Notes: generated from the sequence alone by a model not told the origin. DNA of 64,000 nt from Glaciimonas sp. CA11.2 (GCF_034314045.1 NZ_JAVIWL010000001.1:5208001-5272000); one strand, 5' to 3'. Shown: positions 25,991 through 35,269, counted from the first letter of the stretch. Made by a program: numbers and translations.

Positions 25991-27040
25991 GTGCCTTCCA
26001 AACTCCTGTACAACCTTGCCCGCCCCGCCCTATTCTCACTCGATCCAGAAGCCGCCCATCATCTGACCATGGCAGGATTACGTCGTGCTCAGTCAATGGG
26101 ACTTACAGCACTATTACCAAAACCAGCCCCAGATCCGCGCATCGTCATGGGAATAACCTTTCCCAACCCGATCGGACTGGCCGCCGGACTGGATAAAGAT
26201 GGATCTACGATTGACGGCCTGGCTGCGCTGGGATTCGGTTCAATTGAAATCGGCACTGTGACGCCAAAAGCCCAGCCAGGCAACCCGCGACCACGCATGT
26301 TTCGCCTCCCCGCTGCCAACGCCCTCATCAATCGCATGGGCTTCAACAACGGTGGCGTCGATGCATTTATCAAAAACGTGCAATCGTCGAAGTTTTATCA
26401 GGAACGTACTGGTGTGCTCGGGTTAAACATCGGCAAAAATGCCTCCACGCCAATTGAAAACGCCGCAGACGATTACCTTTTTTGCCTGGAAAAAGTCTAT
26501 CCGTACGCAACCTATGTCACGGTCAATATCTCGTCACCGAACACCAAAAACCTGCGTCAACTACAAGGTGCATCAGAACTCGACGCACTCTTGTCACAAC
26601 TCAAGCATGCGCAGCAGAAGCTGGCGGACCAGCACAAACGTTATGTACCGGTCGTGTTAAAAATTGCCCCGGATATCGACGCAGAACAAGTTAAAACTAT
26701 CGCAGATGCGTTGCTGCGTCACAAAATGGATGGCGTCATCGCGACCAATACAACCATCACGCGTGATGCAGTCAAAGGACTTGCGCATGAGAATGAAGCT
26801 GGTGGTCTATCAGGTGCGCCAGTGTTTGAATTATCCAACACCGTCGTGCGCCAACTGCGTGCTGAGTTGGGTGATGCGATCCCGATTATTGGCGTGGGTG
26901 GAATTTTGAGCGGTGCCAATGCGCAGACCAAAATGGCGGCTGGTGCAGCGCTCATACAGCTATATAGCGGACTGATTTATCGCGGTCCGGCTTTGGTTCG
27001 GGAGTGCGCAAACGCACTTAGGAAAAACGGGATAAATTGA
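25991..27040 (+). CDS. pyrD: Dihydroorotate dehydrogenase (quinone), class 2
   Basis: This FMN enzyme oxidises dihydroorotate to orotate in pyrimidine synthesis and passes electrons to quinone at the inner membrane. It has the class 2 N-terminal helix ([20 protein letters not shown]), [32 protein letters not shown] and GVGGI near the end. I chose GTG at 25991, which gives 349 residues with the expected N-terminus. An upstream TTG at 25934 would add 19 unconserved residues. Confidence 0.94.
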   Translation: MPSKLLYNLARPALFSLDPEAAHHLTMAGLRRAQSMGLTALLPKPAPDPRIVMGITFPNPIGLAAGLDKDGSTIDGLAALGFGSIEIGTVTPKAQPGNPRPRMFRLPAANALINRMGFNNGGVDAFIKNVQSSKFYQERTGVLGLNIGKNASTPIENAADDYLFCLEKVYPYATYVTVNISSPNTKNLRQLQGASELDALLSQLKHAQQKLADQHKRYVPVVLKIAPDIDAEQVKTIADALLRHKMDGVIATNTTITRDAVKGLAHENEAGGLSGAPVFELSNTVVRQLRAELGDAIPIIGVGGILSGANAQTKMAAGAALIQLYSGLIYRGPALVRECANALRKNGIN

Positions 27041-27158
27041 AAAATGCATTGATAAACGCGTCTAAAAGTGACTTATAAAGTTACTTGAGAAGCGAAATGA
27101 CCCATTCTTCCTGACCTCAAACGGCAGTTTCAACCGCTGCAACCATGGCGCAATTGCG

Positions 27159-27992
27159 TTATCGCGTCATGGCTCGCCGTAGCATAAAACTGAGTCCATC
27201 GACAGTGGCGACCATCGCTAGCATGGCAACAATCACGCTAGCCGCTTGCGGCATCTGAAACAGCGACAGATGATATTTCAACATTTGGCCTAAACCGCCC
27301 GCGCCCACAACACCCAATATAGCCGCCGCCCGAATATTATTTTCCCATCGGTACAGCGTATATGACATCATTTGCGGCAAGGTTTGCGGCATCGTTGCGT
27401 ACAAAAATGCTGGGATAGCTCGCACGCCGTTGATGCGCAAAGTGGCCTCGGGCAGCGACGACGTATTTTCATACGCATCGGCAAACAGGCGACCAAGGAC
27501 GCCTGAAGTATGCGCCGCCAGCGCCAGCGTACCGGCAAATGGTCCTAATCCTGCCGAAATTAAAAGAATCGACGCCCACACTAGTTCGGGAATTGCCCGC
27601 AAGACGTTCAACAGTGTACGGGTTGCGGCGCGCGCAGTACCACCGAAACGGCCGCTCGCCACCAAACCAAGCGCGACACCGACAATCGCCGCCAGAATCG
27701 TACCGAGGGCTGACATTGACAGCGTTTCTGCCATACCTACCGCAATCTTAAGCAAAAATGGCGTAGATAATTCCGGCGGTGCAAAACCATGCAAAAACTC
27801 AAACGTCGTCCGCACCGCTTCTTGTGTAAAAAAGGCGCTCCACGTTAAGGAAAGAGACAGAAAGCTCGCAACGACCAGCGCGAATAAACCGCACAACAAC
27901 GCCACCGTCGAAAAACGCCAGCGCGGTGCTTGCGGCAAGCGATCGAGCGCAGACACGGGAGAAGCGTCAGAGTTGTGCGTCGCCCTTCTCAT
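27159..27992 (-). CDS. PhnE-type ABC transporter permease, second copy (putative selenium oxyanion importer)
   Basis: The 277-residue membrane protein has about six helices and the EAA-like loop typical of PhnE (NGVRAIPAFLYATMPQTLPQMMSY, then GVVGAGGLGQ). It overlaps the stop of the first permease by four bases (ATGA type), so the two are translationally coupled and probably form a heterodimer. The family is known for phosphonate import. The context (mnmH-selD upstream in the same direction) suggests a selenium compound instead; this is inference. Confidence 0.85.
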   Translation of the reverse strand: MRRATHNSDASPVSALDRLPQAPRWRFSTVALLCGLFALVVASFLSLSLTWSAFFTQEAVRTTFEFLHGFAPPELSTPFLLKIAVGMAETLSMSALGTILAAIVGVALGLVASGRFGGTARAATRTLLNVLRAIPELVWASILLISAGLGPFAGTLALAAHTSGVLGRLFADAYENTSSLPEATLRINGVRAIPAFLYATMPQTLPQMMSYTLYRWENNIRAAAILGVVGAGGLGQMLKYHLSLFQMPQAASVIVAMLAMVATVDGLSFMLRRAMTR

Positions 27993-28870
27993 TCAAGCCT
28001 CCCGCGCAACATTTTGCTCACCGCGTCAGCGCCTGCGACCAACAACACAAACACCAGCAACATCGTCGACAACTCCGCACCGGCCATCATTTTCATCGAT
28101 TCATCCATCCGCTGGCCGAGACCACCAGCACCGACGAAACCCATCACCACGGAGCCACGTATCGCACATTCCCAACGATAAACGGTATAGCTCACGAGCT
28201 CGGCCGCCGACTCTGGTAGCGCACCATACAATAGTGCGGCCAGCCGTCCACTACCGTTTTTAAGCAAGGTATCGGATGCGTGCGAATCGGATGACTCAAG
28301 GATTTCTGCGTAGACTTTTCCTAGCATTCCGCAATACGTCAGCGCAATCGCGATCACGCCAGCGGTCGGTCCCAGACCAACAATCCGCACCAACAATAAC
28401 GCCCATACCAGTTCAGGCACGCTGCGTAACAACACCAGCAACCAACGGACGATTTGTCGGACTGACTGCGCCAGCCAACCCATGCGCCCCGTACCTATGC
28501 GCGAAAGGGATAAGTGTGACGTGACCACTATCGTCATCGGTATTGCCACCACCATCGCCAAAGTCATACCAACGGTTGCCATGGCGACGGTTTCCCACGT
28601 CGCGGCCGCAACCATTTTTAAAAACGATAACGAGTGTGCGGGTGGTACAAAACTCGCCAGAAATTTCCCCGTTGCGCTTAAGCTTTGCGTGTCAAACAAG
28701 GTCCACGGCTTAAATTCGCTGAGCTGCAACATTGGCCACAACAGCAAAAGAGCAATGATCGTGACCACGACCCGACCACGCCAGGCGGGATCTCGGTATT
28801 GCTCAAGATGATGATCGCGTTTGGGCTGGATCGCGATAGCTGGTGGTGTGCGCATGACCTGCCTCAACAA
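27989..28870 (-). CDS. PhnE-type ABC transporter permease, first copy (putative selenium oxyanion importer)
   Basis: The 293-residue permease has about six membrane segments, RSVPELVWALLLVRIVGLG and VMGFVGAGGLGQR, as in the PhnE family. It overlaps the end of the ATPase gene by a few bases and the start of the second permease by four. It is clearly diverged from the second permease, so this is an old duplication rather than a recent one. Specificity is inferred from context only. Confidence 0.85.
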   Translation of the reverse strand: MLRQVMRTPPAIAIQPKRDHHLEQYRDPAWRGRVVVTIIALLLLWPMLQLSEFKPWTLFDTQSLSATGKFLASFVPPAHSLSFLKMVAAATWETVAMATVGMTLAMVVAIPMTIVVTSHLSLSRIGTGRMGWLAQSVRQIVRWLLVLLRSVPELVWALLLVRIVGLGPTAGVIAIALTYCGMLGKVYAEILESSDSHASDTLLKNGSGRLAALLYGALPESAAELVSYTVYRWECAIRGSVVMGFVGAGGLGQRMDESMKMMAGAELSTMLLVFVLLVAGADAVSKMLRGRLE

Positions 28871-29748
28871 CGTGGAGTGAGGGCGGCCGGTATCGGCGCT
28901 GGCACAGCCGGTGGCGACTGATGATCCCGCTGCGCCGAATCCATATCGGGATCGGCTCCCGTGGCGCTCTGGATATCATTGCCGACTCCACGGCTCTGTC
29001 CCTGGCTCTGATACAGCGCGTCAATCATCGCATCGGTCACCTCATCGCGTGCGGCGTCGAATACGATACGCCCATCTCGCAGACCGATAATCCGCGGAAA
29101 ATGCGCACGCGCCAATGCCACCTGATGCAGACTACATAGCAGCGTTGCACCACGCGCAGTGGCTTCCTGCTGGAGTACCGCCAGTGTTTGCAACGACAGA
29201 GTAGGATCTAACGCGGATAGCGGCTCATCGACCAAAAAAAAATCAGCACGACTAATGAGCAGCCGCGCGACCCCACAACGTTGCCGCTCCCCGCCCGACA
29301 AGCGGTCAACGCGGGCATATAATTTATCCTGGAGATTGACGCGCGCCAGAGCGTTGAACGCAGCAACTGGGTCGACCGGCTTCACTAATGACCGGATCGC
29401 TTGCCACACACTCCATTGCGGCAACAATCCCGCTAATACCGCACTTACCACGCGTTGGCGCGGCGGCAATGGTGGTGTTTGGGGTGCCAAAAAAAGTCGG
29501 GTGCGCATGGCGTGACGGGCGGCGCTGCTTAAGCGCCATGGATCATGGCCAAACAATGTAAAACCACCCTCATCCGGTTGCAGTGCACATGCTAACGTAT
29601 GCAGCAACGTCGTCTTACCCGCACCGGACGGTCCGATCAGCGCGATTTGTTCACCCTGATCAATGGACAAATTCAAGTCACGCAAAGCCAACGCAGCATC
29701 GGTGGCGCTTGGGTGACGGACGGACAGGTTGGTGAAGGACAGTATCAT
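28864..29748 (-). CDS. PhnC-type ABC transporter ATP-binding protein (putative selenium oxyanion importer)
   Basis: This is an ATPase of the PhnC type, with Walker A GPSGAGKTT, signature LSGGERQR, Walker B FFLVDEPLSALDP and switch His in LCSLHQ. After about residue 240 there is a Pro/Ala/Asp-rich tail not usual in PhnC. It has 294 residues. It follows the binding-protein gene by about 60 bases and overlaps the permease gene. Confidence 0.87.
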   Translation of the reverse strand: MILSFTNLSVRHPSATDAALALRDLNLSIDQGEQIALIGPSGAGKTTLLHTLACALQPDEGGFTLFGHDPWRLSSAARHAMRTRLFLAPQTPPLPPRQRVVSAVLAGLLPQWSVWQAIRSLVKPVDPVAAFNALARVNLQDKLYARVDRLSGGERQRCGVARLLISRADFFLVDEPLSALDPTLSLQTLAVLQQEATARGATLLCSLHQVALARAHFPRIIGLRDGRIVFDAARDEVTDAMIDALYQSQGQSRGVGNDIQSATGADPDMDSAQRDHQSPPAVPAPIPAALTPRC

Positions 29749-29808
29749 ACTGAAAGAATTAAACCGGAAAAATTAAAATGCAGTCCTACGATGACAGCTT
29801 GGCTTTTT

Positions 29809-30660
29809 TTACTTCAGCAAACCTGCGTTGCGAGCAGCAGATTCGATAGAAGTGTAATTCTCCACTTTGGTTGGTATAAAACGTGTAGTGCGCTGCAAAT
29901 CCAGAATTTCTTTATCTTGTGGATTATCTTTATTCAACGCCAAAAACGCATCGGTCAATTTTTGACGTACTACCGGATTCATGTCCGAACGCACACTCCA
30001 GTTATAGTCGTAATATCCCGGCGTGGTATAAAACACACGGACCACTTTTGGGTCGACCTTACCTTCCGAAACCAGCTTTTCCCATACTGAAATATTTAAC
30101 GCACCTGCATCGACTTTTCCACCAGCGACCGCAGCAACAGTGGCATCGTGAGCGCCAGAAAAGGCAATGCGCTTCATATCAACATCAGGATTGATATGTG
30201 CAGCAAGCAAATAGAAGCGCGGCATCAAATGACCAGACGTCGACGACTCTGAACCGAAGGTGAAATTCTTACCCTTCAAATCCTCCAGTTTGGTGATCGA
30301 CTTATTCGTGGTCACAAATACGGACTGAAATTTTTGATCCTCTTCACGCTGTACGATAGGAATCACTTTGCCGGCACTGCGGGCATTTGCCTGCACAAAG
30401 GTGAAACCGCCAAACCAGACCATATCGAGTTTATTATTAATCAAACCTTCGACCGACGCCGCGTAGTCCGTTACCGGAGTGAACTCAACTTTCATGTTCA
30501 GTTTCTTCTCCAGATAAGCCCCGAGCGGTTTAAATTTGCGCTGCAATTCGGTCGGTGCTTCGTCAGGAATCGCCGACACACGTAAAACCTGCTGCGCAGA
30601 GACCAACCCTGTAGCGCTCAGAGAAATCACTGCTGCCACGGTTGCGAATAGCGTTTTCAT
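29809..30660 (-). CDS. PhnD-type substrate-binding protein, putative selenate/selenite binding
   Basis: This periplasmic binding protein has 283 residues and a Sec signal peptide (MKTLFATVAAVISLS... to SAQ). PhnD-family features include LRVSAIPDEAPTELQRKF, VEGLINNKLDMVWFGG and GSESSTSGHLMPR. Downstream are phnC/phnE/phnE-like genes, but no C-P lyase or phosphonatase genes are present. Upstream are selD and mnmH. I recall that PhnD relatives next to selD are annotated as putative selenate-binding proteins, which fits, but I cannot check this here. An alternative start at 30687 adds nine residues. Confidence 0.82.
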   Translation of the reverse strand: MKTLFATVAAVISLSATGLVSAQQVLRVSAIPDEAPTELQRKFKPLGAYLEKKLNMKVEFTPVTDYAASVEGLINNKLDMVWFGGFTFVQANARSAGKVIPIVQREEDQKFQSVFVTTNKSITKLEDLKGKNFTFGSESSTSGHLMPRFYLLAAHINPDVDMKRIAFSGAHDATVAAVAGGKVDAGALNISVWEKLVSEGKVDPKVVRVFYTTPGYYDYNWSVRSDMNPVVRQKLTDAFLALNKDNPQDKEILDLQRTTRFIPTKVENYTSIESAARNAGLLK

Positions 30661-30804
30661 ATTCGGCAAAGAAGAAAGTCGAATCATGGTGCGGCCTTAA
30701 TTTATTTGATTGATTAATCGATTAAATACGTTTTCAGGACAATTGCTGGGTGAACGTTGTAACTTTAGTGCACCTTACTTAGCCCGAACATTCAGGAAAT
30801 GCTC

Positions 30805-31911
30805 TCAGGCCAATACATGAATGCCAGCAACTCCCGCTTGCATCTCGCCCACGACAGCGGCATCGCCAAACCCTTCACGCTGAAAGAGTTTCAACACCGC
30901 ATCAACCGCATCCGGCGCACAAGAAACCAGCAATCCACCCGATGTTTGCGGATCTGATAATAGTGCTTTTTGCACGGCACTAATGCCATGCCCTAACATG
31001 ACTTCGTGACCATAACCATCCCAGTTACGTCCCGATGCGCCCGTGATATAGCCCCGCTCTGCCAATTGCTGCACGTCCGGCAACAACGGAATCTGATGCA
31101 TGTTCAGCGTCGCAGTCAGCTTGGCGGCACGTGCCAATTCCAGCAAGTGGCCCAACAAACCAAAACCGGTCACATCAGTCAGTGCGTGGACACCGTCTAG
31201 TTCGGACAGCAGTTTGCCCGGCTTATTAAGCTTGGTGGTGTTCTCTATCAACGCCGCGTAGCCCTGCGCATCCAATGCGTCTTTTTTCAGCGCTGCCGAC
31301 AGAATGCCGACGCCAATCGGTTTGCCTAAAATAATCTTGTCGCCCGCTTTGGCACCCGCATTGCGCTTGACCTTCGAGGGATGCACCAGACCGAGCACCA
31401 CCAGACCATATATCGGTTCGACCGAATCAATCGTATGTCCACCAGCAATCGGGATACCGGCTTCAGCACAAATTGATTCACCACCCTTGAGAATTCTGCC
31501 GATCACTTCAATCGGCAACTTATCGATCGGCATACCGACCAATGCCAACGCCATGATGGGTGTGCCACCCATCGCATATACATCAGAAATCGCGTTGGTA
31601 GCGGCGATACGTCCAAAATCGTAAGGATCGTCGACTATTGGCATAAAAAAATCGGTGGTGGCGATCAGCGCTTGTTCGTCATTCAATTTATAGACGGCGG
31701 CATCATCGGCGGTTTCGATCCCGACCATTAGCTCTTTCGGCACCGCAAAGCCAGTTGAGTTTTTCAGTATCGCGGCGAGGACGCCCGGCGCAATCTTACA
31801 ACCACAACCGCCACCGTGAGAGAAAGAAGTGAGTTTGATGCTCGGCTTAATCGTCAGTAAAGCAGCGGACGGAAGGCCTGGAACAGCGCTATCTACGATA
31901 TTCTCGTTCAT
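30805..31911 (-). CDS. selD: Selenophosphate synthetase (selenide, water dikinase)
   Basis: It makes selenophosphate from selenide and ATP, the selenium donor for MnmH (and SelA where present). The 368-residue protein has the catalytic motif SHGGGCGCK, in which Cys36 and Lys39 match Cys17 and Lys20 of E. coli SelD, so this is the Cys form and not a selenoprotein. TDFFMPIVDDPYDFGRIAATNAISDVYAMGG and GHTIDS are also typical. It lies 60 bases downstream of mnmH. The window has no selA, selB or selC. Confidence 0.95.
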   Translation of the reverse strand: MNENIVDSAVPGLPSAALLTIKPSIKLTSFSHGGGCGCKIAPGVLAAILKNSTGFAVPKELMVGIETADDAAVYKLNDEQALIATTDFFMPIVDDPYDFGRIAATNAISDVYAMGGTPIMALALVGMPIDKLPIEVIGRILKGGESICAEAGIPIAGGHTIDSVEPIYGLVVLGLVHPSKVKRNAGAKAGDKIILGKPIGVGILSAALKKDALDAQGYAALIENTTKLNKPGKLLSELDGVHALTDVTGFGLLGHLLELARAAKLTATLNMHQIPLLPDVQQLAERGYITGASGRNWDGYGHEVMLGHGISAVQKALLSDPQTSGGLLVSCAPDAVDAVLKLFQREGFGDAAVVGEMQAGVAGIHVLA

Positions 31912-31971
31912 AGTAATCCTGCAGTAAGTTGTCTATCTTTTTAAAAAAAACATTATTTGCACCAATTTTAG

Positions 31972-33084
31972 CTATTGATGCTTAATTTTTTTGCTCGCAA
32001 AGTATCGTAATGGCCCAAGCAATCGGGTGGCCCGGTGCAGCGTTTGCGCCGCGCTTAAAAATGCTTCATCGGAAATATCCGGCAACTCCAGCACATGCGC
32101 CTCCCCGAACTGATCGAAGTTACGTTTGATCGACTGCAAATAAGCCGGATCATAATGCCTCACCAATAATTCCTCGACCAGTTCTTGCATATCACCATCG
32201 ACCGCCATTTTTTGCCAACGATCAATCGTCTCGCGGCCATGTAACGCAGTCAGGCAACTAAGCTGCGTGTTCAATAAAGCAGGATCGGCCACAAAATGCA
32301 AATAGTCATCCATCAGCAACTTAACCCGGTCTGCCTGCGCTAGCCCAAGTGCAATGCAACGCGATCCGCGTATTTTTTCCATTAAGGCATCCGGAACGCG
32401 CAAATTACCGACTTTTTTGCTTTCCGACTCAACGAACACCGGAAGCGCCGGATCAAAATGGCGCAGCAGATTCCATATGCTACTTTCAAACGCTTTTTGC
32501 GATGGTTGCGGTGTCGTCGGCAAATTTCCCAGAACGGAGCCACGATGCGCGGCAAGTTGTTCCAGATCAAGAACCTGTGCACCTTGCGCAGCCAAGACCT
32601 GCAATAAGCGGCTTTTACCGCTTCCTGTTGGTCCGCACACCACGGTATAAGACAAACGCGCAGCGTGTTCAGCCAAGGTCGCACTCACGTGCCGACGGTA
32701 TTCTTTGTATCCACCGTCCAGTTGAATCACCGGCCAACCGATTTTTGCCAATATGTGAGACATTGCCCCACTTCTGTTACCGCCACGCCAGCAATAAATC
32801 AGCGGCTTCCAATCCTTCGGTTTATCAATGAACAAAGCCTCGATATGATCAGCAATATTTCTGGCAATCAGCATCGCGCCTAACTTTTTGGCTTCAAAGG
32901 TATTCACCTGTTTATACATGGTACCGACGCGCACCCTTTGCGCGTCATCCAGGACGGGGCAATTTATGGCTCCAGGAATATGGTCTTCGGCAAATTCGGA
33001 CGGGCTTCGCGCGTCAATAATCGCATCAAAATCATTTAATTGCGGCAGGATATCTGCAAACGGGAGAAGGGCTGGATACTTCAT
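31972..33084 (-). CDS. mnmH: tRNA 2-selenouridine synthase
   Basis: It replaces the 2-thio group of wobble uridine in Lys, Glu and Gln tRNAs with selenium, using selenophosphate. The 370 residues contain an N-terminal rhodanese domain (DARSPSEFAEDHIPGAIN) with active-site Cys98 in CWRGGNRSG. A P-loop domain follows with GPTGSGKSRLL. It heads a minus-strand unit with selD and the PhnDCE-type transporter. This order suggests that the pathway's main product is selenouridine tRNA. Confidence 0.94.
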   Translation of the reverse strand: MKYPALLPFADILPQLNDFDAIIDARSPSEFAEDHIPGAINCPVLDDAQRVRVGTMYKQVNTFEAKKLGAMLIARNIADHIEALFIDKPKDWKPLIYCWRGGNRSGAMSHILAKIGWPVIQLDGGYKEYRRHVSATLAEHAARLSYTVVCGPTGSGKSRLLQVLAAQGAQVLDLEQLAAHRGSVLGNLPTTPQPSQKAFESSIWNLLRHFDPALPVFVESESKKVGNLRVPDALMEKIRGSRCIALGLAQADRVKLLMDDYLHFVADPALLNTQLSCLTALHGRETIDRWQKMAVDGDMQELVEELLVRHYDPAYLQSIKRNFDQFGEAHVLELPDISDEAFLSAAQTLHRATRLLGPLRYFASKKIKHQ

Positions 33085-33489
33085 GCTGCGAATTTTTTAC
33101 GAAGTAACGTTCTTGGGCGGCGATTATCTGGCATGGTCTGGCTCTGGACAAAAATATCAAAAAAATAAGCTATTACATCAACTCTTACATCAGCCATCAA
33201 GGCAGCTCGTACATCAGCGTCATAGCAAAGGGGCATTCTAAAGGGCCCAATCCTGCAGACTCCCAGTATAGAGACGTTATCCGTTTCCTTTGCACCACTT
33301 GCTTGGTGCACGCAGTATACAGTTTCCCAGCGCACGTGCTCGGGAGAAATCACCTGATAGTGGTCAATCAAATAAGGAAATGACGCGCCCCCGGAACAAC
33401 GCGACCACTCAGCATGTCTATTACACTAGTCACATTAAACCGAGACGCCCGCGCCCCATTTTGTGCCACCACCAGAAAGCGACAACCAC
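33085..33489. other. Divergent intergenic region, mnmH / DUF1439 gene
   Basis: About 400 bases contain the control region of the selenium operon. Three direct TACATCA repeats are listed separately. I see no clear -35/-10 pair and no convincing ORF. Confidence 0.4.
33174..33216. repeat. Three direct TACATCA repeats upstream of mnmH
   Basis: TACATCA occurs at 33174, 33186 and 33210, spacings of 12 and 24 bases, about 90-130 bases upstream of the mnmH start. Regular heptamers on roughly one face of the helix could be a regulator site. They could also be chance in AT-rich DNA. Confidence 0.35.
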
Positions 33490-34083
33490 ATGCAAGTAAA
33501 GCGACGTAACTTGATAAAAATAATGGTGACAACCGCTATCGCCGGAACCGGAACAGTGATCGGCATGACCGTCTCGCAAAAAGCAAACGCCGCCTATAAC
33601 GTATGGACGAATGAATACACCTTGCCTTTACCTATTTTGCAAAGGGCTATCGAGCAACAATTCCCGAAAACGTTACAATACGCACAAGTATTTGAAGTCT
33701 ATCTAAGCAAGCCACACTTGACGATGAACGTGGCAGAGAATCGCATTATTACGTTACTGAATTTGAAAGTCACAAGCAATTTTTTGCTGGTTGCACCCGT
33801 AACCGGCACCATCACACTCAGTAGTCGCCTTAAATATGATGCGCCAACCAAAGCCATACGGCTAGATGCACCACGCGTTGATAACGTGAACGTAGGTGGT
33901 ATCGGTGCGCAATATGAGCAACAACTCAACGCCATCGGCGCAGTCGTGGCAGAACAGATTCTGAACAATTATCCCATTTACACGTTCAAACCGGACGAAT
34001 TGCGGATCGGGCAAAAAACATTTGAACCTGGCGCTATCACCATGCAATCCGACAGCCTCGTTGTACAGGTTAGAGAAACCTAA
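33490..34083 (+). CDS. DUF1439 (YceB-like) exported protein with Tat-like signal
   Basis: The 197-residue protein begins with VKRRNLIKIMVTT and a hydrophobic stretch ending in KANA. The double Arg, the polar residue and the LIK that follow fit a twin-arginine signal. The mature part matches the DUF1439/YceB type, which has a lipid-binding-like (TULIP/SMP-like) fold with no known ligand. Unlike E. coli YceB there is no lipobox Cys. The ATG at 33490 is preferred to an upstream in-frame start at 33463. Confidence 0.75.
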   Translation: MQVKRRNLIKIMVTTAIAGTGTVIGMTVSQKANAAYNVWTNEYTLPLPILQRAIEQQFPKTLQYAQVFEVYLSKPHLTMNVAENRIITLLNLKVTSNFLLVAPVTGTITLSSRLKYDAPTKAIRLDAPRVDNVNVGGIGAQYEQQLNAIGAVVAEQILNNYPIYTFKPDELRIGQKTFEPGAITMQSDSLVVQVRET

Positions 34084-34167
34084 CGCAGCCTGCAAAGTGA
34101 CGCCTATAGGAAATAATTTGATGTCTTGCGGAGTCCGGTATTCTGCAAAACTCCTGTGTCTACGCCA

Positions 34168-34320
34168 TTATTCCGTCAGCTTGCTAGCGCCGTCACCTAG
34201 CTTGTCGATGCGCAGCTCCGCAATGCGCGCCAGCATCTGAGCTGACGTCAATGCAAACCGCAGCAACGTTTCGGTATCAGCAATATTTAGCGCTGACGTC
34301 GTATCGCTGTCTCTAACCAT
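34168..34320 (-). CDS. Possible small protein of 50 residues, unknown
   Basis: The ORF runs from an ATG to TAA and encodes MVRDSDTTSALNIADTETLL followed by an amphipathic Ala/Leu-rich segment and a charged end. The composition is protein-like and helical, unlike the antisense shadows. I find no clear ribosome-binding site and no family. It may be the start of a once longer gene. Confidence 0.4.
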   Translation of the reverse strand: MVRDSDTTSALNIADTETLLRFALTSAQMLARIAELRIDKLGDGASKLTE

Positions 34321-34431
34321 ATTGCTGAAATGGGCTAAATTGGGATTGGGGTCGCGTCACCTCTCAGTAAACACATACACGCATTCCGACTGCGGTTTGA
34401 TTTTCTGCCGGCTGGCCGTATAAACAAATGC

Positions 34432-34629
34432 ATGCAGGCATTCAATCTTACGACCATTAATCCGGTCGAACTCGATCCCATTCCTGACGTACCGGAAAGC
34501 TACGGTCCGCGAAACGAGGAAGACCGGCGCGTGCTTACCTTGATGCTGGAAGGAATGTCGAGCGGTCCAGCGCTTCCTATAGACGACGCATTTTTTGCCG
34601 AACTCGACGCTATCGTCTCTCAACACTAA
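34432..34629 (+). CDS. ParD-like antitoxin, apparently lacking the DNA-binding half
   Basis: The 65-residue acidic protein lies six bases before a ParE-like toxin gene. Its C-terminal part (DRRVLTLMLEGMSSGPALPI and DDAFF) resembles the toxin-binding tail of ParD antitoxins, which often reads LLLEGxxSGPxxPxDxxYF. The usual N-terminal ribbon-helix-helix is not seen. The frame is open for about 90 bases upstream but has no start codon and also does not encode a ribbon-helix-helix. It may be a truncated antitoxin that still neutralises the toxin but cannot repress transcription. Confidence 0.6.
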   Translation: MQAFNLTTINPVELDPIPDVPESYGPRNEEDRRVLTLMLEGMSSGPALPIDDAFFAELDAIVSQH

Positions 34630-34635
34630 CCGCCC

Positions 34636-34965
34636 TTGATTCGCCTCGAAATCACCCCATTTGCCAAATTGGAAGTCAAGGACGTGGTGCGTTACTACGT
34701 CAAGGAAGCATCGCCTGCCATCCCTGGCCGCTTTCGCGACGAGTTCCGGGATGCATGCCGGTTTCTCGCCGAGAATCCCGACGTAGGCTCTCTGCGCTTT
34801 GCCTATCTGCTTTCCGTAGCCGAAATCCGCACTTGGTCGCCGCATCGATTCCCATTTCGCCTGTTTTATATTGAGGACGGCGATGTTTTGCGTGTCCTCG
34901 CCGCAGATCACGAACGTCGGAATGTTACGCCGTCGCTGTTCGAACAAGTCAAACGCGGCAGCTAA
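34636..34965 (+). CDS. RelE/ParE superfamily toxin
   Basis: The 109-residue protein starts with LEITPFAKLEVKDVVRYY, then RFRDEFRDACRFLAENPDVG, HRFPFRLFYIEDGDVLRVLA and a final DHERRN. This is the classic ParE/RelE fold order. It starts with TTG, six bases after the antitoxin stop, so the two are coupled. ParE members poison gyrase and RelE members cleave mRNA; which applies here is unclear. Confidence 0.75.
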   Translation: MIRLEITPFAKLEVKDVVRYYVKEASPAIPGRFRDEFRDACRFLAENPDVGSLRFAYLLSVAEIRTWSPHRFPFRLFYIEDGDVLRVLAADHERRNVTPSLFEQVKRGS

Positions 34966-35269
34966 TCCAAACAAGGACGCTCATAGGCGCGTTTTGGCGA
35001 TCGCAAAATTCTCCACTACATCACTTGCAGAACGTTAATACGCCCTTTAGCGCAAACAATGGACTCTGTCGCATCGTTGATGAATTCTGATTAATCGCGT
35101 GCCAGCCCGCAAGACCGCGTACCAACGCCATTTTGCTACCTCGGCAAAGCAATGAAAAGGGAGCACAAAACCCACCGGAAAAAGCGGGCGCGGCCGAATT
35201 AATTCATAATTAACGCACCCGCAAAGAAAACGGGTACAGCACGTTACTTACCAAATGAAGAGATATCAA
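34966..35269. other. Intergenic region between the toxin and frnE-like genes
   Basis: About 300 bases hold no ORF, RNA gene or strong hairpin that I can support. The last part should hold the promoter of the frnE-like gene. Confidence 0.4.

Noticed and set aside
27430..28263. 277-residue plus-strand ORF opposite the two permease genes
   Set aside because: It is rich in Ser, Pro, Arg and Thr with no domain, and lies antisense to well-conserved permeases.
27159..30660. Phosphonate uptake operon
   Set aside because: No phosphonate-degrading gene is nearby, and the genes are linked to mnmH and selD. Phosphonate transport is kept as an alternative only.
34357..34974. 205-residue minus-strand ORF opposite the toxin-antitoxin pair
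   Set aside because: The composition is unlike a protein family, and the plus-strand toxin has clear family motifs, so this is an antisense shadow.
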